Notes: generated from the sequence alone by a model not told the origin. Shown: positions 52,232 to 62,490, numbered from the stretch's first letter. The stretch is 64,000 nt of DNA from Telmatospirillum sp. J64-1 (GCF_006980715.1 NZ_SBHN01000023.1:1-64000); one strand, 5' to 3'. A program made the numbers and translations.

Positions 52232-53518
52232 ATGAGCGAAGCGGCGCAAATGGTCGAACCCCGGCCCGGCCAGGCGAAGAAGGATCTCTACGAGATCGGC
52301 GAGATTCCCCCGCTCGGCCATGTCCCGAAGCAGATGTATGCCTGGGCGATCCGGCGCGAGCGCCATTGCACGCCCGACACGGCCATGCAATGCGAAGTGG
52401 TCGAGACGCCCGAGATCGACAGCAACGAAGTGCTGGTCATGGTCATGGCCGCAGGCGTCAACTACAACGGCGTCTGGGCCTCGCTCGGCAAACCCATCTC
52501 TCCCTTCGACTACCACAAGGCGCCCTACCATATCGCCGGTTCGGATGCCTCGGGCATCGTCTGGAAGGTCGGCAGCAAGGTGAAGCGCTGGAAGGTCGGC
52601 GACGAGGTCGTGGTGCATTGCAACCAGACCGACGGCGACGACGAGGAATGCAATGGTGGCGACCCCATGTTCTCGCCCAGCCAGCGCATCTGGGGCTACG
52701 AGACGCCCGACGGCTCCTTCGCCCAGTTCACCCGCGTCCAGGCCCAGCAATTGATGCACCGCCCCAAGCATCTGACCTGGGAGGAATCGGGCTGCTACGT
52801 CCTGACGCTGGCGACCGCCTACCGCATGCTGTTCGGCCATCGCCCGCATATCCTGCGGCCCGGCCAGAACGTGCTGGTCTGGGGCGCTTCGGGCGGGCTG
52901 GGCTCGATGGCCATCCAGCTGATCGCGACGGCGGGCGCCCATGCCATCGGCGTGATCTCGGAAGAGGACAAGCGCGACTTCGTGATGGGGCTGGGCGCCA
53001 AGGGCGTGCTGAACCGCAAGAACTTCAACTGCTGGGGCCAGTTGCCCGATGTCGACGGCGACCCCGCCGTCTTTGCCGATTACATGAAACGGGTGCGCGA
53101 ATTCGGCAAGGCGATCTGGGAGATCACCGGCAAGGGCAACGACGTCGACTTCGTCTTCGAACATCCCGGCGAGGCCACCTTCCCGGTGTCCTGCAACGTC
53201 GTCAAGCGCGGCGGCATGGTGGTGTTCTGCGCCGGCACCACCGGCTTCAACCTGACCTTCGACGCCCGCTTCGTGTGGATGCGCCAGAAGCGCATCCAGG
53301 GCAGCCACTTCGCCAACCTGCTGCAATCGGCCCAGGCCAACCAGTTGGTGATCGAACGCCGCATCGACCCCTGCATGTCCGAGGTCTTTGCCTGGGACGA
53401 CATCCCGGCCGCGCATATGAAGATGCTGCGCAACGAACACAAGCCCGGCAACATGGCCGTCCTGGTCCAGGCCCGAGTCCCGGGCCGCCGCACCATCGAG
53501 GAATGCATCGAGGGCTGA
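52232..53518 (+). CDS. ccr: Crotonyl-CoA carboxylase/reductase
   Basis: The 428-residue medium-chain reductase has the CCR-specific start (KKDLYEIGEIPPLGHVPKQMYAW), the active-site stretch NYNGVWASLGKP, the NADPH-binding loop VWGASGGLGSMAIQL and the C-terminal AHMKMLRNEHKPGNMAVL. It reductively carboxylates crotonyl-CoA to (2S)-ethylmalonyl-CoA. The ATG at 52232 follows AAGGAAGGAG. Length and boundaries match the family, and neighbours ecm and mcd confirm the pathway. Confidence 0.96.
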   Translation: MSEAAQMVEPRPGQAKKDLYEIGEIPPLGHVPKQMYAWAIRRERHCTPDTAMQCEVVETPEIDSNEVLVMVMAAGVNYNGVWASLGKPISPFDYHKAPYHIAGSDASGIVWKVGSKVKRWKVGDEVVVHCNQTDGDDEECNGGDPMFSPSQRIWGYETPDGSFAQFTRVQAQQLMHRPKHLTWEESGCYVLTLATAYRMLFGHRPHILRPGQNVLVWGASGGLGSMAIQLIATAGAHAIGVISEEDKRDFVMGLGAKGVLNRKNFNCWGQLPDVDGDPAVFADYMKRVREFGKAIWEITGKGNDVDFVFEHPGEATFPVSCNVVKRGGMVVFCAGTTGFNLTFDARFVWMRQKRIQGSHFANLLQSAQANQLVIERRIDPCMSEVFAWDDIPAAHMKMLRNEHKPGNMAVLVQARVPGRRTIEECIEG

Positions 53519-53565
53519 TGTTTTGTGAAGAATCGTAAAGAAACGCTTTTGGCCCGCCTGCACCT

Positions 53566-53660
53566 TTCGAGACGCCGCTTCGCGGCTCCTCAAGATGAGG
53601 CTAATTGTCAGAGAAAGACACCTCACCCTGAGGAGGCCCGCAGGGCCGTCTCGAAGGATG
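53566..53660. repeat. Opposed pair of dispersed palindromic repeats, copies 2 and 3
   Basis: The minus-oriented copy at 53566-53600 contains the reverse complement of the GAGGAGCCGCGAAGCGGCGT core seen at 104-147. A plus-oriented relative at 53619-53660 reads CCTCACCCTGAGGAGGCCCG and ends CGTCTCGAAGGATG. Together they can form a long hairpin between ccr and mcd. Confidence 0.65.
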
Positions 53661-53762
53661 CCTGGCGCTCAATCGTTTCTTTCACAAGCTCTGTCCGCGC
53701 AAACCAGTAAGGGGCCGGAGGATGCTTCCGCCCCACCCGCCTTTCCATCGGAGACCACACCC

Positions 53763-55427
53763 ATGAATGCCATCGCTCCGCAGGATGTGCTTCTCGCCGA
53801 CCTTCTGCCCCTTTGTGCCTCCGCCCTCGGCTCCATCCGCAAAGTGCAGGATGCGGCCAAGCAGGGCGTGCTCCAGCTCGTGGCGCCGCAAGGAAAGATC
53901 GACGGCGCCCTGCTGGAGGCCAACCAATTCGCCGCCCATGGCTATGCCTGGCTGGCGACCTATGTGGAAGCCCTGGCGCAGATGCTGGGCTGGGCCGAGC
54001 GCCTGAAGGAAGAGGGCAAGCTGGGCGAGTTGGAAAGCCTGATCCTTCAGGCCGCCTATGGCGAATATCTCGACCAGATCTTCGGCGGCATCCCCATGAG
54101 CCAGGGCGAAGTGGTCCGCCCCGCCGATTTCGGCATCGCAGCCCCCCAGCGCCACAAGCTCAGCAGCCCGGAAATCGCGGCCCTGCGCGAGAACGGCAAT
54201 ACCGCCGCCGTGCGTAACCGCATCGCCGAACTGGCCGCCGACGGCAATTTCGGCGCACTGGGCCTGGGCGACGAGACGCTGGAGATGATTCGCGACCAAT
54301 TCCGTCGCTTCAGCGAGGAACAGGTCATCCCCCATGCCCATGAATGGCACCTGAAGGACGAACTGATCCCGCTTGACGTGGTCGAGCAGGTCGCCGAGAT
54401 GGGCGTCTTCGGCCTCACCCTGCCCGAGGAATATGGCGGGCTTGGCATGGGCAAGACCGCCATGTGCGTGGTCACCGAGGAACTCTCGCGCGGCTATATC
54501 GGCGTCGGCAGCCTGGGCACCCGGTCGGAAATCGCGGGCGAACTGATCCGCCTGGGCGGTACCGAGGAGCAGAAGCGGCATTACCTGCCCAAGATCGCCT
54601 CGGGCGAGATCCTGCCCACCGCCGTCTTCACCGAGCCCAATACCGGCTCGGACCTCGGCTCCCTGCGCACCCGCGCGGTCAAGGAAGGCGACGTCTACAA
54701 GGTCACCGGTGCCAAGACCTGGATCACCCATGCCGCCCGCACCGACATGATGACCCTGCTGGTGCGCACCGATCCCGACAGCAAGGATTGGCGCGGCCTG
54801 TCCATGTTCCTGGCCGAAAAGCCGCGCGGCACCGACGAGGATCCCTTCCCCGCCCAGGGCATGACCGGCGGCGAGATCAAGGTGCTGGGCTATCGCGGCA
54901 TGAAGGAATACGAGTTGGGCTTCGACGGTTTCGAAGTGCCCGCTGCCAACCTGCTGGGCGGTGTCGAGGGCCAGGGCTTCAAGCAGCTGATGGAAACCTT
55001 CGAATCGGCCCGCATCCAGACCGCCGCCCGCGCCGTCGGCGTGGCCCAATGTGCCATGGAAACCGGGATGCGCTACGCCCAGGAACGCATCCAGTTCGGC
55101 AAGCCGCTTTACGCCTTCCCCCGCGTCTCGGGCAAGCTGGCCTGGATGATCGTGGAAATCATGATCGCCCGCCAGCTCACCTATTTCTCGGCGCGCCAGA
55201 AGGACAGCGACAAGCGCTGCGACATCGAGGCCGGCATGGCCAAGCTGCTGGGCGCCCGCGTCGCCTGGTCCTGCGCCGACAACGCCCTGCAGATCCACGG
55301 CGGCAACGGCTATGCCGAGGAATACCCGATCAGCCGCATCCTCTGCGATGCCCGCATCCTCAACATCTTCGAGGGCGCGGCGGAGATCCAGGCCCAGGTC
55401 ATCGCCCGCGGCTTGCTGGGGCGGTGA
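53763..55427 (+). CDS. mcd: (2S)-methylsuccinyl-CoA dehydrogenase
   Basis: The 554-residue acyl-CoA dehydrogenase-family flavoprotein has an N-terminal extension of about 150 residues (MNAIAPQDVLLADLLPLC and on), typical of Mcd. The dehydrogenase fold follows: FGLTLPEEYGGLGMGK, TAVFTEPNTGSDLGSLRTRA, WITHAARTDMMTLLVRT, then a C-terminal LQIHGGNGYAEEYPISRI. It oxidises (2S)-methylsuccinyl-CoA to mesaconyl-CoA and should pass electrons to ETF and ETF-QO. ATG 53763 was picked because homology begins there. It lies 244 bases after ccr with repeats between, so it may have its own promoter. Confidence 0.95.
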   Translation: MNAIAPQDVLLADLLPLCASALGSIRKVQDAAKQGVLQLVAPQGKIDGALLEANQFAAHGYAWLATYVEALAQMLGWAERLKEEGKLGELESLILQAAYGEYLDQIFGGIPMSQGEVVRPADFGIAAPQRHKLSSPEIAALRENGNTAAVRNRIAELAADGNFGALGLGDETLEMIRDQFRRFSEEQVIPHAHEWHLKDELIPLDVVEQVAEMGVFGLTLPEEYGGLGMGKTAMCVVTEELSRGYIGVGSLGTRSEIAGELIRLGGTEEQKRHYLPKIASGEILPTAVFTEPNTGSDLGSLRTRAVKEGDVYKVTGAKTWITHAARTDMMTLLVRTDPDSKDWRGLSMFLAEKPRGTDEDPFPAQGMTGGEIKVLGYRGMKEYELGFDGFEVPAANLLGGVEGQGFKQLMETFESARIQTAARAVGVAQCAMETGMRYAQERIQFGKPLYAFPRVSGKLAWMIVEIMIARQLTYFSARQKDSDKRCDIEAGMAKLLGARVAWSCADNALQIHGGNGYAEEYPISRILCDARILNIFEGAAEIQAQVIARGLLGR

Positions 55428-55433
55428 CCTGAC

Positions 55434-55470
55434 CAGGGGAGCGGCATTCGAGGGGGGAGCCGCTCCCCTG
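55434..55470 (+). other. Stem-loop between mcd and the ABC transporter
   Basis: A 12-bp perfect stem (55434-55445 with 55459-55470) with a 13-base loop begins seven bases after the mcd stop. No U-tract follows, so it could be a processing or stability hairpin. Confidence 0.5.
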
Positions 55471-55516
55471 CACCAACCCCCTGGTGCCGCCGGAGAATCC
55501 GCCCCATATTCGGGCG

Positions 55517-56266
55517 ATGACCGAAGCAGCCCTCGATGTCCGCGACCTGACCAAGTCCTTCGGGCCTGTCCAGGCGGTGCGCGGCCTGTCCTTTTCCGTG
55601 CCCGCAGGCTCCACCACGGCCCTGCTGGGCGGCAACGGCGCGGGCAAGACCACCACCATTTCCATGCTGCTGGGGCTGCTGCTGCCGAGTTCGGGCAGCA
55701 TCCGCGTGCTGGGTGAGGACATGGTACGCCACCGCCACCGGGTGCTGCCGCGGCTGAATTTCTCCTCGCCCTATGTCGACCTACCCCATCGCCTGAGCGT
55801 GCGCGAGAATCTGGTCGTCTACGGCCATCTCTACGGCATCCGCAACCTTAAGCAGCGCATCGCGCAACTGGCCGAGGAACTGGACCTGACGGACCTGCTG
55901 AAACGCCCGGCGGGCAAGCTGTCGGCGGGGCAAAAGACGCGGGTGGCGCTGGCGAAGGCCCTGCTGAACGAGCCTGATCTGCTGCTTCTGGATGAGCCCA
56001 CCGCCTCGCTCGACCCCGATACCGCCGATTGGGTCCGCGGCTGGTTCCAGGCCTATCAGCAACGCACCGGCGCGACGATCCTGCTGGCCTCGCACAACAT
56101 GACCGAGGTCGAGCGCATGTGCGACAACGTGCTGATGATGCGTGCCGGAGAGATCGTCGATCAGGGATCGCCCCAGGACCTGCTGTCGCGCTATGGCCGC
56201 GAGACCATGGAGGACGTCTTCCTCGACATCGCCCGCTCGCGCCGCAAGGACGAGGCCGTGCAATGA
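55517..56266 (+). CDS. ABC-2 type exporter, ATP-binding protein
   Basis: The 249-residue ATPase has Walker A LGGNGAGKTT, Q-loop near NFSSPY, signature KLSAGQKTR, Walker B LLLLDEPTASLD and H-loop LASHNMTEVE. It resembles the NodI/CcmA/DrrA group of ABC-2 exporters. ATG 55517 was preferred to the GTG at 55484 because the domain starts there, but no good ribosome site is seen. It overlaps the permease gene by four bases (ATGA). Confidence 0.9.
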   Translation: MTEAALDVRDLTKSFGPVQAVRGLSFSVPAGSTTALLGGNGAGKTTTISMLLGLLLPSSGSIRVLGEDMVRHRHRVLPRLNFSSPYVDLPHRLSVRENLVVYGHLYGIRNLKQRIAQLAEELDLTDLLKRPAGKLSAGQKTRVALAKALLNEPDLLLLDEPTASLDPDTADWVRGWFQAYQQRTGATILLASHNMTEVERMCDNVLMMRAGEIVDQGSPQDLLSRYGRETMEDVFLDIARSRRKDEAVQ

Positions 56267-57096
56267 CCCGGCAGGTCCGCCATCATGCCAGCACTTGGTC
56301 GGGCTTCTCGCCCCGACGGGTCTACGCCCTGGTGCTGCGCCATGTCTTCGTGCTGCGCGGGTCCTGGCCCCGCCTTGTTGAGATGGCCTATTGGCCCACC
56401 GTGCAGATGGTCATGTGGGGCTTCATCACCCAGTTCTTCGCCGGCCATTCCGACTGGGTGGCGCAGGCAGCCGGCGTACTGCTGGCCGCCGTGCTGCTGT
56501 GGGACGTGATGTTCCGGGGCAATCTGGGCCTGTCGCTGTCCTTCATGGAAGAGATGTGGTCGCGCAACCTGGGCCATCTGGCGGTCAGCCCCCTGCGCCC
56601 CGGCGAGATGGTCGTCGCCCTGATGACCATGAGCCTGCTGCGCACCACCATCGGCCTGCTGCCCGCCGCCCTGCTGGCGATCCCGCTCTATCACTACAAC
56701 ATCTTCACCCTGGGCCTGCCGCTGGTCGCCTTCTTCGGCAATCTGCTGGTCACCGGCTGGGCGGTGGGGCTGGCCGTTTCCGCCATGGTGCTGCGCTTCG
56801 GCCTGGGCGCGGAAAGCCTGGCCTGGGCGCTGATCTTCGCCCTGGCGCCGTTGAGCGGCATCTACTATCCAATCGAGGTGCTGCCGCACTGGCTGCAACC
56901 CGTCGCCTGGGCGCTGCCGGCCTCCCACGTCTTCGAAGGCATGCGCTCGGTCCTGTTCGGCCACGGCTTCCGCTGGGACCTGCTGTTCAACGCTGTGGCG
57001 CTGAACGCCCTCTATCTCGGCAGCGCCACAATCCTGTTCCTGTGGGTCCACCACATCGCCCGCAAGCGCGGCCTGCTGCTGAATATGGGCGAATGA
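56263..57096 (+). CDS. ABC-2 type permease
   Basis: The 277-residue membrane protein has six predicted TM helices. The ABC-2 signature lies in the C-terminal half (IFALAPLSGIYYPIEVLPHWLQPVAWALPASHVFEG). It pairs with the ATPase just upstream (ATGA overlap). The NodJ-like ending and the location beside no biosynthesis genes leave the exported lipid, polysaccharide or drug undefined. Confidence 0.9.
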   Translation: MTRQVRHHASTWSGFSPRRVYALVLRHVFVLRGSWPRLVEMAYWPTVQMVMWGFITQFFAGHSDWVAQAAGVLLAAVLLWDVMFRGNLGLSLSFMEEMWSRNLGHLAVSPLRPGEMVVALMTMSLLRTTIGLLPAALLAIPLYHYNIFTLGLPLVAFFGNLLVTGWAVGLAVSAMVLRFGLGAESLAWALIFALAPLSGIYYPIEVLPHWLQPVAWALPASHVFEGMRSVLFGHGFRWDLLFNAVALNALYLGSATILFLWVHHIARKRGLLLNMGE

Positions 57097-57183
57097 CTAA
57101 AAGATCAGGCTGAGCAGCCCGACCACGACGATCAGGCCGATCAGGAAAATGATGAGAACGGTGCGACCGAGGCAACCGAACAT
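57097..57183 (-). CDS. 28-residue hydrophobic membrane protein
   Basis: The frame begins MFGCLGRTVLIIFLIGLIVV and is one transmembrane helix from residue 8 to the end. GAGGAGG precedes the ATG. Its stop abuts the stop of the convergent ABC permease (57094-57096). It is a paralogue of the 31-residue protein encoded 16 bases upstream: both have MF-x-x-x-G-[RK]-T, then an Ile/Val/Leu helix. Confidence 0.7.
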   Translation of the reverse strand: MFGCLGRTVLIIFLIGLIVVVGLLSLIF

Positions 57184-57199
57184 CGTTACCTCCTCGACA

Positions 57200-57295
57200 T
57201 CAGAACAGCGAGACGAGAAGCGCGATCAATCCGATCACGACCAGCAGCCCGATCACGAAAATCGCCAGCGCCGTCTTACCGATGAATTCGAACAT
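57200..57295 (-). CDS. 31-residue hydrophobic membrane protein
   Basis: The frame begins MFEFIGKTALAIFVIGLLVV and ends in a hydrophobic run to LVSLF. AAGGAAGGAGG lies before the ATG. It is in tandem with, and similar to, the 28-residue protein downstream. Very small single-helix proteins of this kind often modulate transporters or kinases, but the partner is unknown. The gap 57296-57459 shows no gene. Confidence 0.7.
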   Translation of the reverse strand: MFEFIGKTALAIFVIGLLVVIGLIALLVSLF

Positions 57296-57459
57296 CCGAG
57301 CCTCCTTCCTTTGGAGCGGCCAAGCGCGCGGAGGCGCGCACTTGGACAGGGCGCAAAAATCTTCCCGGAGCGTGAGGCAGCGTCCCTGCATCACGTTCTA
57401 GAAAGTGAACGCACGGCAACCCGGAAAGGTTCGGAGGTTTTGCTTCGGCGGAAGCTGGA

Positions 57460-58926
57460 TCAGCGCTGGGCTATCCGCGCCACGGTAGCCGTGGTCGAGA
57501 AACCGGCCTGCAATTCGGCCAGCACCACGCGCCCGCCCCAGCCCTGGACCAAGTCGGCGCCGACCACCTTGTCGATGGTGTAGTCCGCCCCCTTGACCAG
57601 CACGTCGGGGCGCAAGCCCTCGATCACCCGCAAGGGGGTATCCTCGCCGAAGATCACTACCGCATCAACCGAGGACAGCGAGGCCAGCACGGTGGCGCGG
57701 GCGGCTTCCGACTGGACGGGACGCTGGGGGCCCTTCAGGCGCGAGACGGAAGCATCGGAATTCAGCCCCACCACCAGCCGGTCGCAGGCGGCCCGGGCCT
57801 GGGCCAGCAGCGAGACATGGCCGGGATGCAGCAGGTCGAAGCAGCCATTGGTGAAGCCCACGCGCAGGCCCTTGCGGCGCCATTGCGCGATGCGGTCCTT
57901 CGCCGCTTCCAGGGTCAGCACCTTGCTTTCGGCGCTGGTGAGATCGCTGTGATGCAGGGCGGCGATAAGATCGGCGGCATAGGCGACGGCGGTCCCGACC
58001 TTGCCGACCACGATACCGGCGGCGGTATTGGCGAGCCGCGCCGCATCCTCCAGCGGCACGCCCGCCGCGACGGCGGCGGCGACGGTGGCGATCACCGTGT
58101 CCCCGGCGCCCGAGACGTCGAAGACCTCGCGCGCTTCGGCGGGCAGGTGGCGCACCGCGCCGTCCTCGGTCACCAGGGTCATGCCGTCCTGGCTGCGAGT
58201 GACCAGCACGGCGGGGACCTCGCAGCTGGTCATCAGCCAGCGCGCCGCCGTGACGATGTCGTCATCGCTGCCGACCGGCATCTTGGTCGCCTCGGCCAGT
58301 TCCTTGCGGTTGGGCGTCAGCAGGCTGGCGCCGCGATAGATGGTGTAGTTAGTGCCCTTAGGATCGACAATCACCGGCTTGCCGGCAACACGGGCGGCGG
58401 CGATCAGCCGTTGCAGCACGGTCGGAGAGAAGACACCCTTGCCGTAATCCGACAGCAGCAGGACCGAAGCCTCGCCCACCAGCCGCTCGACATGCTGGAT
58501 CAGCTGCTCGCGCGTATGTTCCGACAGCGGCGCCGAGGTTTCCTGGTCGGCCCGCAACAATTGCTGGCTGCCCGCGACATAGCGGATCTTCACCGTAGTC
58601 TGCCGCCCCTGCTCCACCACCAGGCAGGGATCGACATCGGAATGCTCGCCGACCAGCCCGGCCAGGTCGCGCCCCGCCACGTCGTCGCCGATCACCGAGA
58701 CGAAAGCCGGTGCCGCCCCCAGGGCCACCAGATTGCGCACCACGTTGCCGGCACCACCCAGCATGGTGCTGTCGCGCTGGATGCGCAGCACGGGGATCGG
58801 CGCCTCGGGGGAAATGCGCTCCACCTCGCCATAGACGAAGCGGTCGAGCATCACATCCCCGACGCAGAGCACGGCGGCCCCGTTCAGATTTTCCACATGG
58901 GCGGCAAGCAGGGACTGGTCGGTCAT
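57460..58926 (-). CDS. hldE: Bifunctional heptose 7-phosphate kinase / heptose 1-phosphate adenylyltransferase
   Basis: The 488-residue fusion has an N-terminal PfkB-type kinase (about residues 1-325; [26 protein letters not shown], and the catalytic [11 protein letters not shown]). The C-terminal nucleotidyltransferase (about residues 350-488) has [16 protein letters not shown]. Both steps make ADP-heptose precursors for lipopolysaccharide inner core. The usual E. coli-type fusion is kept. Other hld genes are not in the window, but the UDP-sugar enzyme at 61 kb suggests an envelope-sugar neighbourhood. Confidence 0.95.
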   Translation of the reverse strand: MTDQSLLAAHVENLNGAAVLCVGDVMLDRFVYGEVERISPEAPIPVLRIQRDSTMLGGAGNVVRNLVALGAAPAFVSVIGDDVAGRDLAGLVGEHSDVDPCLVVEQGRQTTVKIRYVAGSQQLLRADQETSAPLSEHTREQLIQHVERLVGEASVLLLSDYGKGVFSPTVLQRLIAAARVAGKPVIVDPKGTNYTIYRGASLLTPNRKELAEATKMPVGSDDDIVTAARWLMTSCEVPAVLVTRSQDGMTLVTEDGAVRHLPAEAREVFDVSGAGDTVIATVAAAVAAGVPLEDAARLANTAAGIVVGKVGTAVAYAADLIAALHHSDLTSAESKVLTLEAAKDRIAQWRRKGLRVGFTNGCFDLLHPGHVSLLAQARAACDRLVVGLNSDASVSRLKGPQRPVQSEAARATVLASLSSVDAVVIFGEDTPLRVIEGLRPDVLVKGADYTIDKVVGADLVQGWGGRVVLAELQAGFSTTATVARIAQR

Positions 58927-59029
58927 GAAATCGGGTCCTTCGGCAAGCGCGGCAAAGCAGCCGGCTTGCCCTAGCGCAACTGACGCTTCCGCGCAAGCGG
59001 AAGGGTGCAGGAAAGACGTAAAGAGAGGG

Positions 59030-60628
59030 TTACCGGTCCGCCAGAACCCGTTCCAGCGGCAGCATGATCGTCACGGTCGTGCCCCGGCCGACCGTGCTGG
59101 ACAGGTTGAGCCGCCCACCATGCAATTCGATGAAGCGGCGCGCCAAGGGCAGGCCCAGGCCGGTGCCGCGTTCCCCGCTGAGGGCACTATTGCCCGCCTG
59201 CCCGAAGGGCTCCAGCACGGTGGCGATCTTGTCGGCGGGAATGCCCATGCCGTTGTCCCGCACCTCCAGGCACAGCATCCCGTCCTCATGGCGCATTCCC
59301 AGCACCACGCAGCCGCCCGGCGGCGTGAACTTGACGGCATTGGACAGAAGGTTCAGCAGCGCCTGGCGCAGCAGCCGCACATCCCCCCGCACCGCGGGCA
59401 TCCGTTCGGGCAGGTCGCGCTGCAGGCTCACCCCGCCGCGCGCGGCCCGATCGGCCAGCATCGACAGGACATGGCGGATTTCCTCGTCCAGATCGACCCG
59501 TTCCTCGTGCAGTTCCATGCGCCCGGCTTCGATCTTGGACAGGTCCAGGATGTCGTTGATCAGCCCCAGCAGATGCTGCCCCGAGAAATGGATGTCGGCG
59601 GCATATTCGGCATAGCGGGCATGCCCCAGCGGACCGAAGAACTGCCCCGTCAGCACTTCCGAGAAGCCGAGGATGGCATTGAGCGGCGTGCGCAATTCGT
59701 GGCTCATATTGGCCAGGAAATCGGACTTGGCGGCATTGTTCCGCTCGGCCCGGGCCTTGGCCTCGGTTAGTTCCTGCTCCAGGCGCTTATGCTCGCTGAT
59801 GTCCTGGACCAGCGTGAAATATCCCAGCACCCGTCCGTCGGCACTGACATGCGGCACCAGATTGGCGCAGTACCAGCTTTCGCCGTCCACCTGTGAGATG
59901 CCCTCGAACCGCGCCGGATGCCCCGCCAGCACCCTGTCGACATCGGGCTTGATACGGTTATAGACGGTTTCGCCCAGCAGATCGGACAGGCGCTTGCCGA
60001 CGATATCCTCGGCCGGCAGGCCGTAGAATTCCTCGTAGCGGCGATTGACGAACTGGAAGATTTCGTCGGCATCCACATAGGAAACCAGGGCCGGTACGGA
60101 ATCGGCGATCAGCCGGATCCGTTCGGCGGCCAGCAGGGCCTCTTCCTCGGCCAGCTTGCGGTCGGTGATGTCCACATGCATCACCAGCGCCCCCTGCAGC
60201 ACCCGTTCCGTGCCGTCCCCTTGCGTGCCCGGCAGCCTTTTGCGATGCAACGGGGAGACATAGCAGCGGAACCAGCGCCTCACCGGACCGGCGAGGAAAG
60301 CGTATTCCATCTGGTAATTCGCCAGAAGGCCGTCCAGGACCGAGCGGACCCCCTGGACGATCTCCTCCGCCTCGGCGGGATCATTCCTCATGATCGCGGC
60401 ATAGAGGGAAAGATAATCGGCACCCACGCCGGAAAGGGCCGGGTCGATGCCGTTGAGGGCGGCAAAGCGGGTCCAGGCGGCATTGACGGCGAGAACCGTG
60501 CCTTTGCGGTCAAGGACAGCCACATGGGCCGGCACGGCATCGAGGAAATCGCCAAAGGCGCCCTCGTCCAGCACCATGCCCAGTGCCTCGCCTGCAACGT
60601 CCGTCGGCAGGAAACGTAGCGACGACAT
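59030..60628 (-). CDS. PAS-domain sensor histidine kinase, cytoplasmic
   Basis: The 532-residue protein has no TM segment. A first PAS domain (about residues 20-140; [19 protein letters not shown]) is followed by a second (about 155-275; [21 protein letters not shown]). HisKA follows with H-box [18 protein letters not shown], and then HATPase_c with [22 protein letters not shown] and [15 protein letters not shown] 60628 has GAGGGA upstream. The gene stands alone between hldE and uxs, without a response regulator. The signal is unknown, with PAS suggesting redox, light or a small ligand. Confidence 0.9.
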   Translation of the reverse strand: MSSLRFLPTDVAGEALGMVLDEGAFGDFLDAVPAHVAVLDRKGTVLAVNAAWTRFAALNGIDPALSGVGADYLSLYAAIMRNDPAEAEEIVQGVRSVLDGLLANYQMEYAFLAGPVRRWFRCYVSPLHRKRLPGTQGDGTERVLQGALVMHVDITDRKLAEEEALLAAERIRLIADSVPALVSYVDADEIFQFVNRRYEEFYGLPAEDIVGKRLSDLLGETVYNRIKPDVDRVLAGHPARFEGISQVDGESWYCANLVPHVSADGRVLGYFTLVQDISEHKRLEQELTEAKARAERNNAAKSDFLANMSHELRTPLNAILGFSEVLTGQFFGPLGHARYAEYAADIHFSGQHLLGLINDILDLSKIEAGRMELHEERVDLDEEIRHVLSMLADRAARGGVSLQRDLPERMPAVRGDVRLLRQALLNLLSNAVKFTPPGGCVVLGMRHEDGMLCLEVRDNGMGIPADKIATVLEPFGQAGNSALSGERGTGLGLPLARRFIELHGGRLNLSSTVGRGTTVTIMLPLERVLADR

Positions 60629-60742
60629 TTTTCCCTCAAATAGCCTCCAGGCCATCCCCGCAGACAGTATGGCCGGATAGAACCTATTAACATAGAAGGA
60701 AAAATCGTGCCACCCGCACCCGCCGCGGACGGGCCTGGACGG

Positions 60743-61684
60743 TTACATCATCATCTGACGGAAATAATTGACCGTCTCCCGCAAGCCGTCTTCCAGCGGC
60801 ACCTTGGGTTCCCAGCCCATTTCCTCGCGCGCCACGGTGATGTCGGGACGGCGCTGGGTCGGGTCGTCGACCGGCAGCGGCCTGAATTCGATGCGCGAGC
60901 GGGAATTGGTCTGGCGCAGCACCATCTCGGCCAGTTCCAGCATGGTGAACTCGCCGGGATTGCCCACATTGACCGGCCCGGTCAGCTTGGGATGGTCCAT
61001 AAGCCGGACGAAGGCCTCGATCATGTCGTCCACATAGCAGAAGGAACGGGTCTGCTGGCCGTCGCCATAGATGGTAATGGGCTCGCCCTTCAGCGCCTGG
61101 ACGACGAAGTTCGACACCACGCGGCCGTCATTAGGGTGCATGCGCGGGCCATAGGTGTTGAAGATGCGCGCCACGCGGATCTCCACATTGTGCTGGCGGT
61201 GATAGTCAAAGAACAGCGTCTCGGCGCAGCGCTTGCCCTCGTCGTAGCAGGCGCGCGGGCCGATGGGATTGACGTTGCCCCAATAGGCTTCGACCTGGGG
61301 ATGGACCAGCGGATTGCCGTAGACCTCGCTGGTCGAGGCCTGGAAGATCTTGGCCCGCGTGCGTTTGGCCAGGCCCAGCATGTTGATGGCGCCATGCACG
61401 CTGGTCTTGGTCGTCTGGACCGGGTCGAACTGGTAGTGGATGGGCGAGGCCGGGCAGGCGAGATTGTAGATTTCGTCCACTTCCACATAAAGCGGGAAGG
61501 TGACGTCGTGGCGCATGACCTCGAAGCGGGGATTGTCCATCAGACGGGCCACATTCTCGCGCCGGCCGGTGAAGTAATTGTCGACGCACAAGACGTCATG
61601 GCCGTCGGCCAGAAGACGCTCGCAAAGATGGGAGCCCAGAAAGCCGGCCCCGCCGGTGACGAGAATGCGTTTTGAAACCTGCAT
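60743..61684 (-). CDS. uxs: UDP-glucuronate decarboxylase (UDP-xylose synthase), SDR family
   Basis: The 313-residue extended short-chain dehydrogenase has NAD-binding [14 protein letters not shown] and [15 protein letters not shown], which distinguishes UXS from generic epimerases. Other marks are [14 protein letters not shown], the catalytic YDEGKRCAE, and [18 protein letters not shown]. It converts UDP-glucuronate to UDP-xylose for polysaccharide or LPS sugars. It is followed (on its own strand) by a kinase gene and preceded by the phosphatase gene, 56 bases apart. Confidence 0.9.
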   Translation of the reverse strand: MQVSKRILVTGGAGFLGSHLCERLLADGHDVLCVDNYFTGRRENVARLMDNPRFEVMRHDVTFPLYVEVDEIYNLACPASPIHYQFDPVQTTKTSVHGAINMLGLAKRTRAKIFQASTSEVYGNPLVHPQVEAYWGNVNPIGPRACYDEGKRCAETLFFDYHRQHNVEIRVARIFNTYGPRMHPNDGRVVSNFVVQALKGEPITIYGDGQQTRSFCYVDDMIEAFVRLMDHPKLTGPVNVGNPGEFTMLELAEMVLRQTNSRSRIEFRPLPVDDPTQRRPDITVAREEMGWEPKVPLEDGLRETVNYFRQMMM

Positions 61685-61740
61685 AGTCCTTGCGCCTCCT
61701 TAGCCGGGTTCAGGGAGGGGCGCCCGGAAAGGCGCCGCCT

Positions 61741-62490
61741 TCAAGTCTGTAGAAACCGCTGGCGCTCTCCCTCGAGCGCCAGCGCCGTCAGTCGTCCGCT
61801 GGCATAGGCACCGGTATCGATGCCGATGCGGTTGGTGCGTGTCTCGGGGCGGGGGACGATGGTATGGCCGTGCACCACCACCTTGCCGAAATCCGCCTTC
61901 GATTCGAGGAAGTCGCCCCGGATCCACATCAGGTCCGCCGGATTCTGGCGCTCCAGCGGAATCCCGGGCCGCACGCCCGCATGGGCGAAGAAGTAGTCCC
62001 CCTCCTGGTGGCTGACCGCCAGCCCTTCCAGGAAAGCCTTGTGTTCCGGAGGCAGGGCCGCCTCCAGCGCCAGCCGCAGGGCCTCGGTTTCGCCCAGAGT
62101 GGCCGGCATTTCCGGTGTTTCCCCCAGATAGCTTCCCAGGGTTTCCAGCCCGCCATTGATCAGCCAAGTCGGCCCCACCGCCTGTCCCTGCAGGAAGCGC
62201 AGAAGGAAATCCTCGTGATTTCCCCGCAGGGTTTTCCATTCGAAGCCGGGCGCGGGACCGGCCACCAGCCGGTCCAGCACTTCGCGCGAATGGGCGCCGC
62301 GATCGATGTAGTCGCCCAGGAAAACCACCAGCCGCCGCGAGGCGCTGGCCTGTTCGGCATCGTCTTCGATCAGGGCGAGCAATGAATCCAGCAAGTCGGC
62401 ACGGCCGTGGACGTCACCGATGGCGTAGACAATACTGCCGTCAGGAACACAAGACATGCGGGCTGCTCTCTTGATCGGGCTGAAAAACAT
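61741..62490 (-). CDS. PP2A-like Ser/Thr or symmetrical-tetraphosphatase-type metallophosphatase
   Basis: The 249-residue protein has all metallophosphoesterase motifs in order: IGDVHGRADLL, LGDYIDRG, LRGNHEDFLL, AHAGVRPG and VVHGHTIV. The spacing and length match bacterial PrpA/PphA-type protein phosphatases; diadenosine tetraphosphatase is the alternative. AGAGGAG precedes the ATG at 62490. It is divergent from the degenerate EAL gene, 109 bases apart. Substrate is unknown. Confidence 0.88.
   Translation of the reverse strand: MFFSPIKRAARMSCVPDGSIVYAIGDVHGRADLLDSLLALIEDDAEQASASRRLVVFLGDYIDRGAHSREVLDRLVAGPAPGFEWKTLRGNHEDFLLRFLQGQAVGPTWLINGGLETLGSYLGETPEMPATLGETEALRLALEAALPPEHKAFLEGLAVSHQEGDYFFAHAGVRPGIPLERQNPADLMWIRGDFLESKADFGKVVVHGHTIVPRPETRTNRIGIDTGAYASGRLTALALEGERQRFLQT

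Noticed and set aside
49979-53518. A very long plus-strand open frame of 1179 codons
   Set aside because: It runs antisense through ecm and only its last 428 codons are real (ccr from ATG 52232). The first part is a GC-rich shadow.
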